NCBI GenBank assembly: GCA_004352715.1 | Contig: SCFE01000058.1 | Coordinates: forward strand, 878,872-942,871 | Direction of reading: 5' to 3' | DNA length: 64,000 bases | Source of the DNA: Hofstenia miamia | Taxonomy: Eukaryota > Xenacoelomorpha > Acoela | In this document: positions 11,836-22,969 of the stretch, in pieces | Numbering within the stretch: the stretch's first letter is position 1 | How the letters are laid out: each line of letters starts with the position of its first letter | Notes under the pieces: model-generated | The model's input: only the letters and a program-made list of their open reading frames with translations | What the model was told of the DNA's origin: nothing | Database searches by the model: none | Position numbers and translations under genes: made by a program

Positions 11836-12343
11836 TTAACCCTAAACAGCCTAGAGTCCTTTTTCAACAACAAAACGTTTTCCACATTTACAAAAAAATT
11901 TCCCAAGCCTATTTCCAAATTTGAAAATCTCTAGTCCTGGGTAGGTCTATTGGGAACATACTTTATTGCAATGTTAAAAACGTCTATTAAAGCTTATTGC
12001 TGTGGCAGAGGTTGTTAAAAAGATTTACAAGTTTTCTTTGAAAATTTCGACTTTTTTGAAAAAGATTAAAATTCTCTCCATACCTAGTGTTGATGTATTT
12101 TGAGCCCATGGAGGCAACAAAGAATATTGACTGTTTCTTGATTTGTGCAATTTGCGCAACAGAATGCTTCGATGGGACAGAGCCAGTCGCGGATTTAGAG
12201 CGATAAAGAAAGACGAGACTCTCCTCTATTATGTGGTGCTTTTAGATTGACCACAGCTTTAATAGTTTTGGAGGTATAAGTGTTTAAAATTTTATATAGG
12301 ATCATGAAATTTTTTCAAAAATCCGCAGGCTGTTTAAAGTAAA
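11836..12343. mobile_element. MITE with piggyBac-type ends
   Basis: TTAA (11836-11839) is followed by CCCTAAACAGCCTA, nearly the same end as the 1.6-kb piggyBac element. The right end is CAGGCTGTTTAAAG followed by TAAA, a one-base mutation of TTAA. The 500-bp interior has no frame. Around 12040-12150 it resembles 42285-42400 and 43370-43480, so the interior sequence is dispersed. Confidence 0.7.
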
Positions 12344-12793
12344 TATTAATAAGTCATGAGATTTTACTTCTCTTAGTTACATCGAATAAATAGAAATAAT
12401 GCGCTAACCAATTTGTTAATAAATTTATAAAAACACATTGTATATGACAAGATTTTTTCCAACAAAGGTAAAATTGTAAATTTTGGAACGCTGGATTTTT
12501 ATATCCCACCCAACATGTTGTGTTGTGTACACAACATAGCTTAAATTTTTACACAACTCAACACAAAATGTTGTGTTCTGTACACAACGCCAAATGGCAA
12601 GCCTGATTACTTAATGTTTCGATCCTTCTCAAATCAAGCTATAATTAACATCAGAAAGATTTAATAATCAATCTAAGCTTTGTACGCGAACACGACCTGA
12701 GCAGACAATTTGATACTCAAAATCGGGACGGGTTTATCGGGTACCCGATGTCACTCTCTAATTATATATACAATGGCATTTATTTTTTCCCCA

Positions 12794-12885
12794 CTTTAAG
12801 GATGAAGGTTCAGTAGTTTTGGAGCAAGTAGATGGTGGTGAAGTCTGTGCATAGTGCTGAATTTAAAAAATTGAAAATTCAATAC
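12794..12885. repeat. dispersed repeat, copy 1 (copy 2 at 56868-56958)
   Basis: Shares ACTTTAAGGA, AGTAGATGGT and GAAGTCTGT in order with 56868-56958 and ends in the same AAATTCAATA stretch. Family unknown; too short to code. Confidence 0.6.
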
Positions 12886-12912
<27 letters not shown>

Positions 12913-12918
<6 letters not shown>

Positions 12919-13035
12919 AACAAATACGGGATAATTGCCTTATAAGAAAATTGCATAAAGAAAAAAATTTATTTTAGTATTAATGGCATGGAAACTTTTG
13001 TTGAGAAGTTATGAAGATCATATAAGAAATTTTTA
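12913..13035 (+). repeat. direct repeat, right copy (partner 7938-8060)
   Basis: Identical over about 120 bases to the copy left of the nested transposons; again follows TA repeats. Confidence 0.85.
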
Positions 13036-13039
13036 ACAA

Positions 13040-13115
13040 CAAACCCCCCTCCCCCCCCCNNNNNNNNNNNNNNNNNNNNNNNNNNNNNNNNNNNNNNNNN
13101 NNNNNCCCCCCCCCG
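13040..13115. repeat. poly-C tract with gap
   Basis: C-runs on both sides of 46 N (13060-13105). A homopolymer of this kind is extreme for this AT-rich region and probably caused the gap. Confidence 0.8.
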
Positions 13116-14681
13116 ACGCCTGACTTTGGGCATGACACGCCTCAATGAGTTTGGAATATCTTTGCACATGTCAGAAAACTGTCAAACTCTATATTGTATT
13201 CCGTAGGATCAAAAGCATTTTAATACATTAATAGCATAATCCAATCAAAAATAGGAAACGCAACAAAGAGATTAAGATCAAAACAAAGAAGAACAAAAAG
13301 AAAAAGTATATTTCATTTGATTTGCTAACACACTGATTAATTTGTATAGACAAATATCTCCCGCCAGCTATTTTTGACATAAATCATTGGACGAAACGCC
13401 CCACGTTTATTTTAGTCCTCGGAAATAAGACACACAGAACTTCTACGTGTTAGAACAGAAATTGTACGGCGACAGGTACTTGTTTTCAATATCAATATGT
13501 TTGTAAAAAATTATTATAAATAGTTACCGAGGAACTTAGTTGATGATGAAATAAATTCTTTGGAATTACATTTATCTTTATTCATTACCAGTTTGATTTA
13601 TTACTAAAATGCCAAGCTAATCATTTCCTGCAAAGTAACGATCAAAAAACAATGGTGAGGACGACTATTGAGGTCTAAGTCCTTGATCAAGAAATGTATT
13701 TAAGTTATGGATAGGAATAGGGTTTTTCTAATTGTTCTTAGCTCGCCATCATTCAAACTCCACTACATGTAGTAACAAATTCGATAAAGTCGCTAGGATT
13801 ACTTATATCTTAGTTTAGATCCAAATTCTATTGACAATAATTGACCAATAATCGACTGAACTTATTAGATGGTTAGTTATCGTATTTTCATATTTTGTTA
13901 GGAAGCTGCTATATATTTAATAGTTGTATATAAGCTTTTTATTGTATCGTATTTAAATGGAGTATAGCAGCTAGTGTCTATTCCTAGTAGTAGTTTGTGT
14001 TTGTAACTGTCATTACACATTGAGACTTAGAATACGTTGAGTAGTGTCATGTTTATATATTCTTCAATAATTTTCTATCCTCTTTAAGCTTGAGCTGAGT
14101 CATCAGTGTCTGGGAGCCTTGCAAGGAATGGAATGTCGGTGAAGAGATTCGGCGTTTGAGCTGATGCTCATTACCAAACTGGAGCTGGAGGTTGCCTAAA
14201 TAGTAATCAGTTACGAATGAACAGAAACTAAGAATAGTTATTTCTAAAGCTATTCTAAAGGCTATGCGGTTTGGAACCTAGACATTGCCCCGCAATAGGA
14301 ATCTGTAACACAAAGGATTAAATTGCAATTGTCAATTGCACATCCTGGCCTGGGTGATGGTTCTTCAATATGAGGGATAGAGAAAATTTAAATCTTTTAT
14401 AAAATTCGAAATTTGAAAAAAAAATTTTAATTTTTGCAACAACTTTATCCACTGCAGTATACACAATAGAAATTTTTAAATTTGCATTAAAGCATGTGCC
14501 CCAATAGACCTGCTCATGGCAATGATTACATATTTTGCTAATAGGTTTGAAGAAAAATGGTGCATTCTTTAAAATTGATGCAATTTAATGAACTATTCAT
14601 TGATATTATTGAGCAGTGGCGAAACACTAAGCTTTCTATCGAAAATTGGAATAAGTATTGACCCAAGCATGGTAACAGGGC

Positions 14682-14685
<4 letters not shown>
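13116..14685. other. non-coding; possible LTR-like fragment
   Basis: No coding frame. The stretch 13690-13760 (GGATAGGAATAGGG, a T-run, then TTAGCT) resembles 20690-20735 and 62285-62335, suggesting a dispersed, possibly LTR-derived sequence. Otherwise nothing seen. Confidence 0.35.
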
Positions 14686-14716
<31 letters not shown>

Positions 14717-15078
14717 NNNNNNNNNNNNNNNNNNNNNNNNNNNNNNNNNNNNNNNNNNNNNNNNNNNNNNNNNNNNNNNNNNNNNNNNNNNNNNNNNNNN
14801 NNNNNNNNNNNNNNNNNNNNNNNNNNNNNNNNNNNNNNNNNNNNNNNNNNNNNNNNNNNNNNNNNNNNNNNNNNNNNNNNNNNNNNNNNNNNNNNNNNNN
14901 NNNNNNNNNNNNNNNNNNNNNNNNNNNNNNNNNNNNNNNNNNNNNNNNNNNNNNNNNNNNNNNNNNNNNNNNNNNNNNNNNNNNNNNNNNNNNNNNNNNN
15001 NNNNNNNNNNNNNNNNNNNNNNNNNNNNNNNNNNNNNNNNNNNNNNNNNNNNNNNNNNNNNNNNNTATATATATATTC
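14686..15078. repeat. (TA)n microsatellite spanning an assembly gap
   Basis: TA runs on both sides of 349 N (14717-15065); the array is probably longer than assembled. Frames through it are artefacts. Confidence 0.9.
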
Positions 15079-15101
15079 TAGCATCATTAGGGTTAGCATA
15101 A

Positions 15102-15462
15102 ACCAAGTTCAGACTTGTCAACGAGCCGAGCTTCTAATGAGCCGAGCACAGTATTTGATATACAACGAGCCTATTTTAGGCAAAGCAAGTTTATAGTTCT
15201 GCTTGTTAATTTGATTATGGAGATTTTCCTTATTTTTTGCAGTCAGTATGCCTTTCCTATAATCTTATTTAAGAAATGTTTTTTAAATAATAGGAAAAGC
15301 TATGTAAAAAATTCTTTTAGCACAATATTTCTAAAAAAATACCGAGCTAAAATGAGCCTCATTCAAAGATTTTATGTGGCGAGCTGTGCCAAACTTACAC
15401 AAAATTTAAACTAGCCGAGCCGAGCTTGGAAATGTCGGCTCGTTGACAAGTCTGACCAAGTT
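15102..15462. mobile_element. hAT MITE with perfect TSD
   Basis: Element 15110-15454 (345 bp). Both ends read CAGACTTGTCAACGAGCC inward, identical for about 20 bases, and are flanked by the 8-bp duplication ACCAAGTT (15102-15109, 15455-15462). GAGCCGAGC-type motifs repeat inside both ends, as in hAT subterminal regions. The 99-codon frame inside is not a transposase. Confidence 0.92.
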
Positions 15463-16299
15463 ATAGCATTCTTGTGAGCTTAGCATCTAGTATCAAATAA
15501 ATAAGAAAATTCATTCACCATGAGCACTAACAATTAACATGGGAAAATAATGTGCACACTTTCAGCAAAGTAATGTAATAAATACCAGTGATTGAGAATA
15601 CATAGTGGCTAGTTATGATACAGCACATAACTATGTGAGAGTGGAGGAAATAGGAATTATGTGGCAATGCCTGTCGAAGTGAGACAAGTAGTCAGTCATC
15701 AAAACTTAGTTAAGAAATTCGAACCACATTCGCTAAACCTTGGAGGTCAACAGTTTTGTACAGCCGGTAGAGAACCCTGAGAACACCTACAAGCAAAAGC
15801 CTCTTGTACGACCCCCTCTCCTTTCCAAGTCGGATTTAGCTATTCATGATTATCTGGGATTATTATGAGAGGATAAAGACAAATGTTTAACTAACAAAAA
15901 GTTTAATTAGATAATCGCACATAATCAGGCCCTATTTATAACAGAAAATAATAAATAACATGTAACAACACCTGCCAACGGCAGAACTAAATAATGTTTA
16001 CAAGCGACGCCAATAAGCATGACAGACATTGATTAAAAAACGGGATAAGATAAATCACGTTTTCATTACTGCCAATGCCACACGCCCACCCATTGCTGCA
16101 CTTGATGGCATGATTTATACGTGGTCTTTAATGAGAGGTTTGTTTGAATATTCATTGTATGTCGTCCAGAAGTTTCAAGGTTCTCATATCTTCCCATTGA
16201 GATTTCTTCTAAATCTTCTTGAGGTAGGCTAATGTTGTGATTTGTGTAGTTGTATGTTTATGAATTCGCCTAAAATTCCACATGAATATTGGTAGTTTT
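15463..16299. other. non-coding, possibly LTR or tail of the gypsy remnant
   Basis: No credible gene. It lies where the 3' LTR of the minus-strand gypsy element would be, but I could not find a matching second LTR. Confidence 0.3.
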
Positions 16300-16699
16300 T
16301 TTGTTTATGTTGATGATGCTGTATGAAATTTCAGGATGTGAACTTTGAAGATACTGAAATAGTTCAAGGTTCTTCTTGTCTGTTTCTCGTGGTAGATGAT
16401 GTATCTGTAGAGAGCAGTTGTAGAATGCAATGTTTAATTGGTATTTGAGATTTTGTAAGTAAAGCGCCGACCCTTTTCTGTGGTGTTTTGGGGGATGCAC
16501 GAGCTTGTTGCTCATCGTCAGTAGCTGAGAACAACCTACATTTAGAGGCGTCCAAGGTAGAATCGAGTACACTGGAGGTGCCTGACAATGACCTACAAGC
16601 AGATACAGATGTATTCTAAGAATGCAGATTAGCCATATTTTTGCTTAGTGACTTCCTTAATGTGATTTGTGCAGTTTTTTGTTACAATAAGAGCGATAT

Positions 16700-17060
16700 C
16701 TAAAGGCAAGGAAGCAATGTTAAAACATGGGTCTTTATAATTGATATTGGATTTAGCATTACATTTAGGAAAGTGCGTGATTGGACCGGCAAAAAAGTTT
16801 TGCATTTGCATTCATCATCAAAAGAGGCTTCTTTGAAGACAGAACAACCTGATGTAAGGTAATATTCATTGTTTTCATTTTGTACTAATTGAAATTTATT
16901 TAGGTTTGAACTTCTAGCATGTTCAATCTTTGTACCAAGACGTTTGATGTTTTGAAAATGAGTAACTTTGTCATTTTCCAGTTCATAGTTGTTATGAGGT
17001 AAGACCTTTTTACTCACGTGTGGACCATCCCAATGGAATGCCAATTTGCGGACCTGTTTT
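16700..17060 (-). pseudogene. gypsy integrase C-terminal GPY/F-like module
   Basis: FHWDGPHVSKKVLPHNNYEL fits the GPY/F pattern found after gypsy integrase cores (W-GP-x-V ... L ... Y-x-I/L). The frame continues to 16700 without recognisable content. Smaller frames at 16364-16588 may be the element's tail. Confidence 0.55.
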
Positions 17061-17339
17061 TCATCAGTGACAGTTCCAAGAGTGTATATGTAGACTTTGT
17101 AACTTATGAAGTGTGGTTCACCATAGATGTTACTGTTGAAATAATGTTGCTGGTATACTGAGATTTTTTATGTGTTGGCACACATGGATTTGTGAGTGTG
17201 ATTCATTTTTCTGATTAATTTGTTTTATTTAGTTATTTTCAATGGAGTTGCAGTATCCTTTGAATAGCACTGATACTGGTGTTGGTGCTTTGTGGGTGAA
17301 CATTGATTTTAAAGGTGGTATTCTCATTGTAGAGTGTGC

Positions 17340-18110
17340 TGAGGTATTGTAGAAACATTCCCCCATTGGCATGATTTCTCACTAGTTCTTTCCTCCTACA
17401 TGTGCTGTTATTGTCCACATTAGTTTTAGAAGCATTTGATTGACACGTTTGACTGCTCCATTGACTTGTGGGTGATTCACTGTGGTGTGTGTGTATATGC
17501 CATATTTCAAGTTTTTAGCAAGCATTTGGAATAGTTGGCTTTCAAATTGTTTCCCCTGGTCATTTATTAACTTTTCCATGGTGCTGAATACCCATATCCA
17601 GTTGTTGACAATGGCATCTGCAGTTGTTGATGCTTTTATATTGCATAGAGGTTCCATTTTGCAATACTTTGTAAAGTGGCAACTATAACTAGAACATAGG
17701 TGTATCCTTCATCATCTTTGGAAAGTTGTTCTATATCTGCATTAACAAAATGATTTGTGTAGTTAGCTGTAATCTTTTTTAGTTCTGTAGGTTGACCAGG
17801 AAAGCAGTCTTTGTTTAGTAATATGCATGACTGACATTTGTTGATAACGTCTTTTATTGTTTTTCTTAAGTAGGTGGTGACAAAATTTTCATGAACTGTT
17901 AGTTAAGTTTGATATATGCCTTTATGTCCTTGTTCATGAATTTTCTTCACAACTTCCTGCTTGTAGTGTACAGGTAAGGTGATAAAGTTTCTTGTAGTTG
18001 AGCTAGTGTATAGCACTCTGTTATCTGCTATTTTCCACAAGTGTTTGTGGTAGTATCTGATGGCCATTGTATCCATAATGTAGGTTGGATTTGTCGCTTG
18101 TTGCATTATT
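17340..18110 (-). pseudogene. gypsy integrase, zinc-binding and catalytic core fragments
   Basis: 18106-17903 ends with HEQGHKGIYQT, the histidine part of the HHCC finger. 17657-17382 carries the core: NDQGKQFES with the second acidic residue, then THTTVNHPQVNGAVKRVNQ, where the usual glutamate of NG..ER is changed (VKR). Stops separate the two parts. The linker before it (18349-18131, starting HTNADIWIVL) resembles the tail after RNase H and has a counterpart at 48346-48579. Confidence 0.75.
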
Positions 18111-18779
18111 TGTTTGAGTACAATGTTGTTTCATTGTGCAGTTGCAACTTCTTCTGCAGTAATTTCCTCCTTTATCATGATTGATAGGAGTGGGAGGATA
18201 GGCCTGCCATTTTGATCTGTATTTATGTTGGGTAGCTCTTCATATTGGCATTTGGGTCTGAAGTGGAAGTCTTTTGCTTTGTCCTGTTCTTTCTTTAGTA
18301 CACGTTGGTATTGTTGCAGTACTATCCAGATGTCTGCATTTGTGTGCAATTTGCCTTTTCTGTGTTATATTATAAAATGGAAATCGTTTAAATATTTGAT
18401 CCATCATGTGATGATGTTGGAGTGGTCACCTGCATATTTTTTTAGCCATCATAGGGAACTGCTGCCTACTCATACAGTAAAAATTTTTCTCAGATAAGAA
18501 AGTGTTGAAATTTCTTCAAGGATTCTACTAATGCCACCAACTCTAGTTTGGTGGCACCATAGTTCAGTTTGCTATTCTTTATTTTCTACTAAACCATTGA
18601 ATTGGCAGTTCTTTGCCATTGTGTATTTGGCTTAGTGTGGCGCCTATTGCTATGGTACTGGTGTCGCAATCTAATACATAATGATCTGTTGATGTTGGAG
18701 AATTTAGAGATTTAATTTTCTTCATCACGTTTTTTAGATGTTTCAGTTCTTGGTGTTGCTATGTCCATTCAAACTTTTA

Positions 18780-19205
18780 TTTTTCAGTAAGTTGGGAATG
18801 TGTACTGTTTTCTCTGCCAAATTAGGAATGAACATGTGATAGTAGTTCAGAAATCCTAGGATGCATTGCACATCTTTTTTGTTTTGTGTGTGTTGAATTT
18901 TGTCCATTAACTGTTTTGTCTGTTATTGTGATGTTACCTGCAGTTATAATACCTCCTAGAAAAGTGACTTTGTTTTGCTATTGTACTTTTCTTGGCGTTG
19001 ATATGTAAGCCAGCATTGTAAGGTAGTTGTAATATTCTGTGTAGTTGCTCCATGTGTTCTTGTATATTTTGTGATCCAATGAGGATGTCGTCAATGTAAG
19101 TGGCAATCCCTTTTTCCATTTTATAATGACCATTTAGTAGTGCTTTTGTGACATATTGCTAGAATGCGCTCATAAAGTTATCCAAATTTTCTAAGTTGCT
19201 GCCTA
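18780..19205 (-). pseudogene. gypsy reverse transcriptase fragment
   Basis: The catalytic box YIDDILIGS (about 19095-19070) is followed by a palm and thumb-like region with GLHINAKKS. The frame is interrupted at 18934, and similarity continues in other frames towards an RNase H region (about 18700-18580, with a DCDTSTIAIGA-like stretch). Confidence 0.75.
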
Positions 19206-19867
19206 GAAGTATGTGCAAGTCGTAAACCGGAAAACAATGTATATTTAAACAATATCAAAATGGAAGCTTATAATTTTGTGTTTAAACTGGTCACCATTGA
19301 GAGCAATTACCAGCTGTAATTGGTGCATGATATGAGCTAAACCAGCCTCCAGTTCTTCTTACACCATGTGGTTACAGACGTTCATAATTTTATCCCGATG
19401 CTGTTTTAGGATATGAGGTTGTGTTAACCCTTAGCTTTTAACCAGCCTCCAAACCCAGTAATCCAGTAGATTGATGTCCGTAGACCTCAGTGGCCATAGA
19501 TGTGTACAGCCTCAACTGAGCACTACATCCTAAGAAAAATTGACACAGTAGTCTGGTTGTGATGTTGACCAGATGTGACAGCTGTGTGTATTCACAGTAC
19601 AGTTAAGCCTGAAGCTGGCCTCATCAGACAAAAGAATGTTTGTAATTTTCTCTGGCTTTAAGGAAACCACTCTGTGAATGACATTTGCTGTGGTTTTTTG
19701 AGTGACCTCAAGTGACTGCATCAGACGCAACCAGACACTGGAAATAATTTATTGAAATATATTTTGAACCAAAAATAAATTATTTTTATTTTAAAAACAA
19801 AAAATAAATAATTGCAATTATTTTCAAAATTACAGCACACAAGATAAAAACATTATTCAATGATTTT

Positions 19868-20540
19868 GTAACGTAATCCAATCATGTGTGGTCAAGTTAA
19901 GAAAAATAGAGGAAGAAACTAAGACTGAATATTAAAATAAATATTAATTGTACAACACATGATTATGATTAATTAATTATTTGTAAAATTGTAGTGCAGT
20001 AATTTTTGATATTAATTCATTTGGCAAAAAAGTAATGGCAGAAGTGCGTCATCAGCAGACAAAAGAAAATTAAAGAATTAGAAATTGTCAACAACTTAGA
20101 TTAGCAGGTACTAGTCAAATATTTGACTGTTTATTATTTTTCACTATAAAAATTGTGTGATTTATCATTTTGGTGATGACTTGAATTTNAGTGTAACGTA
20201 ATCCAATCATGTGTGGTCAAGTTAAGAAAAATAGAGGAAGAAACTAAGACTGAATATTAAAATAAATATTAATTGTACAACACATGATTATGATTAATTA
20301 ATTATTTGTAAAATTGTAGTGCAGTAATTTTTGATATTAATTCATTTGGCAAAAAAGTAATAGACCAAAATCACAAATGCTAATTAAGGGAGAAGTGCGT
20401 CATCAGCAGACAAAAGAAAATTAAAGAATTAGAAATTGTCAACAACTTAGATTAGCAGGTACTAGTCAAATATTTGACTGTTTATTGTTTTTCACTATAA
20501 GAATTGTGTGATTTATCATTTTGGTAATGACTTGAATTTA
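19868..20540. repeat. tandem duplication around a single N (assembly artefact likely)
   Basis: 19868-20188 is repeated at 20193-20537 across one N at 20189. The second copy has about 30 extra bases (near 20362-20391) and a few substitutions, as expected for two alleles joined instead of merged. It lies in the 3' non-coding part of the hAT element. Confidence 0.85.
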
Positions 20541-21468
20541 CTGGATTTACTTTGCTTTTCTGTGTCAGGGTATTTTATTAATTATCATGGAAAGCTAAAC
20601 GTTCGAGCACTAGGGTATTCTAGACGGTGGTTCACGACTTCAGTTAACGGGGGCATTGTTGATAGCTGGTGCTTACCTGATGTGCTCATAAGTTAGGTAT
20701 AAGGATAGGGGTTTTTACTCGTATTAGCTTTCCTATCGTTCATTGTTCGTATTATTGCACTTATTACATTATGCTATTACATCTAGCCCTCATAGAAAGT
20801 TACAAAATCAGTTTGTGTTATCTTGTACGGATTTTATTATGTATAGTCACCAGCAGCCCGAAGTACTACCGATCTTCCCTTTTTATGACCATACTGGTTG
20901 TTCACATGTACTTTAGGTTATCATGTAATTATTTATATGTAAGGATATTATATGTAAGGAAACCTAACAAGCTATTGCATCCCAGTTGCGAGCTTCCCTT
21001 CTATTACAAACTCGTTAATAACAAGAACAATCAATGCACTAAATTAATAAGGTATCAAACATTTTCACTATTGTAATCATGCACACTATTTCACTGCTCT
21101 GAGTCATTAGAGTTGTGGTTGGTGTTTCTCTTGGTGTTTAAGTATCGGATGGAAATGCTCGTTATAGCATAATTCTTCGATTCCTCTTTTGTGCTTTGCT
21201 TCAGGTCGGGTAGTTTACCCTGTACATTGTACCGTCTATCTCGTGTCTTGTATCTAAAAGAATAGTTGTGAGTTTCTTATCAATGTTAGTTGATCAGATA
21301 TTAAGTTAATTAACAAACAACTCAAAGTTAGAACCAAAGAAGAGAGATGGAAATTTGGGATCTGTCACCTACCGTACTATTCAAGGAGGGAAAAATGTCA
21401 CAGCAGCTCCTAAATTAAGTTAAGCTTTACTTGTGGGAAGGTTGGCAAGATTCTACAATTTTCAACAG

Positions 21469-22969
21469 TTACTCAGCAGTATCTTTATTGATAACCAAAT
21501 CCAGCACTGAGGAATCCCAAAATCGCTTGTTAACCTTCAAGAACATGACGATTTCCAAATGCATGGGTGTCATGTTTTTGCGATGTGAGCTCATGACTTG
21601 CTTAGCTGAGCTGAACAGACGCTCGACCAGGTTGGAAGTTGGTGGCACCCAATTTAAATGACATGAAGCGGAGACTTTCGTTTTTTTCAAAGCAACTTCA
21701 GCAAAGTTAAGTGAGTTTGGCTGATCAGGAACAACAGAAATTTCATTTTCTCCAAAAACAGATGCCAGAATATCGGTTTCATCTGAGCCAAATTTTCACC
21801 TAATATAGAATTGCTGATAGCATTCTCCAGTAGTGGTGAATGAATGATAGTCGAGTTCTTTTCAAGATAATTTTGGAATAGTGGAAATTTGGAAATTCTT
21901 CTATCAAAGAGTATGCGCACATCCCCAAGGTTAATATCTTCTTCCTGTAATTTAAGTGTGACAGAATTAATTTTTTGGAGTGCTGAGAATAAGGTTTTCA
22001 GTTCTAGCGCCTCTGTCGGCGAAAGTAACAAAACAGCCATATTCGGGTCTGTGCTGTCAATGAACGGTGTCAATTCAAAATATCGCCTAATCATTGCAAA
22101 CGTTGAAGACCACCTTGTAGCATTTCGAAGAACGGGACGAAGAAATGTCTTATGTCGGAGCTTTGCTGCTTCTTTTAGAGTACTGATGGCCTTCATGAGT
22201 CTAGCTACTTCTCGATTGTCGGCTCGTGTTTTTCTAATTGGCTTTTTACAGGCAAGTTGAGACGATGACTAGCACACCCAATAAACGGTGCACCAATTTT
22301 GTCTGCAATGGCCTTGTTGAGGTTTTCGTTGTCACCTGTCACGAATTGAATATTTTTGAGGGACTTTCCAAACAAAGATAAAACAAATGTAATGAAATCT
22401 ATGTGTGAATTTGCGTTCATGCATTCTTCTTCAATCAGGGGCGAAAGTGCGAGCAATACGACTTCCTGTTTGTGATCGTGAGGAAATACAGCGAAGACAC
22501 CCAAGTAGTGTGACATATTGTGTGACCAACCGTCTATTATCAGTGCAAATTTGCAGGGTAAATATGCCTTGATTTTCTTTTCGACTTCTTTTGTAACTTC
22601 CTCCATGTAATACTGGACAGATTTACCAGATATATTGTCTAAGCTGGAGTACTGGCGTGTCTTCTCACTGTCCGGAAAATTGAAGCAGTGGTTGTCGGTA
22701 ACAATCCAATCGATCCAGTTATAAAGCAGTTTCGCTTTTTTGGACGCTTTCCAGTTCGAAGCAGTTTCAATACAAGCACTTTGTAAACCACTTTTGTCTG
22801 ACAACTCCTTTATATAATTCGGGTGATCGATGGTAATATGGTTTAAAAGATTTGCATACCCTGTATTCGGGCGTTGTTTGCGTTTACGGCCGCACTTGCA
22901 AACATACTCCCCTTTTTCAACTTCCGTAAAATAATGCTCAACGATCTGCTTATTCATTCGTGGAGGCAT
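21469..22969 (-). pseudogene. hAT transposase with BED-type finger, frameshifted
   Basis: The start ATG at 22969 gives MPPRMNKQIV. Residues 20-52 form a short BED-like finger (CKC, then H and H in LLNHITIDHP). The RNase H-like core has the first aspartate in LIIDGWS (D146), a second in VTGDNENLN (D213) and the hAT CxxH motif in GCASHRLNLP (C232, H235). The frame breaks at about 22205; the next piece (22196 down) holds the RW motif (NATRWSSTF). After a second shift near 21790, 21690-21469 holds the C-terminal dimerisation motif (PPTSNLVERLFSSAKQVM). With two frameshifts it is a recently inactivated copy, otherwise nearly complete at about 500 residues. Confidence 0.92.

Larger units (their letters stand above)
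8293..12613. mobile_element. inner hAT-like non-autonomous element with 8-bp target duplication
   Basis: The element runs 8301-12605. Left end CAGGCTTTCCGTT, right end (minus strand) CAGGCTTGCCATT. Both are flanked by the 8-bp direct repeat ATTACTTA (8293-8300 and 12606-12613). The subterminal regions are rich in ACACAAC-type motifs (8321-8395; 12515-12590), including TGTTGTGTACACAACA. It contains no transposase of its own: the only coding material is a later R4 insertion (9309-11276), and a piggyBac-end MITE (11836-12343) also landed in it. Without these guests it is about 1.8 kb. Confidence 0.8.
8186..12761. mobile_element. outer hAT-like short element, host of a nested element
   Basis: Inverted ends TTAGAGAGTGACA (8186-8198) and TGTCACTCTCTAA (12749-12761). 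The similarity extends inward in gapped form (TAAAC, then TCCG/TCCCG, then TATC). The right end has the GGGTACCCG and CGGGACGGG subterminal motifs common in hAT elements. Removing the nested insertion leaves only about 260 bp, so this was a MITE. The flanks are TA repeats and I could not define an exact target duplication, which lowers confidence. Confidence 0.5.
16300..19210 (-). mobile_element. Ty3/gypsy retrotransposon remnant 1
   Basis: Minus-strand pol order is visible from right to left: reverse transcriptase, RNase H, integrase zinc-binding region, integrase core, GPY/F module, then a poorly defined tail. Each part is broken by stops or shifts and no LTR pair is evident. The 5' half (gag, protease, start of RT) is missing; the RT side abuts the mariner at about 19210. 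Confidence 0.8.

Noticed and set aside
14593-15121. Open frames on both strands of 130-170 codons
   Set aside because: They consist of TA repeat (IYIYIY) and N; not coding.
20588-20733. Hammerhead-type ribozyme in the arm-bounded sequence
   Set aside because: CTGATG occurs, but the remaining conserved core (GA and GAAA in the right places) is missing.
21889-22260. Plus-strand frame of 123 codons
   Set aside because: Antisense shadow of the hAT transposase.
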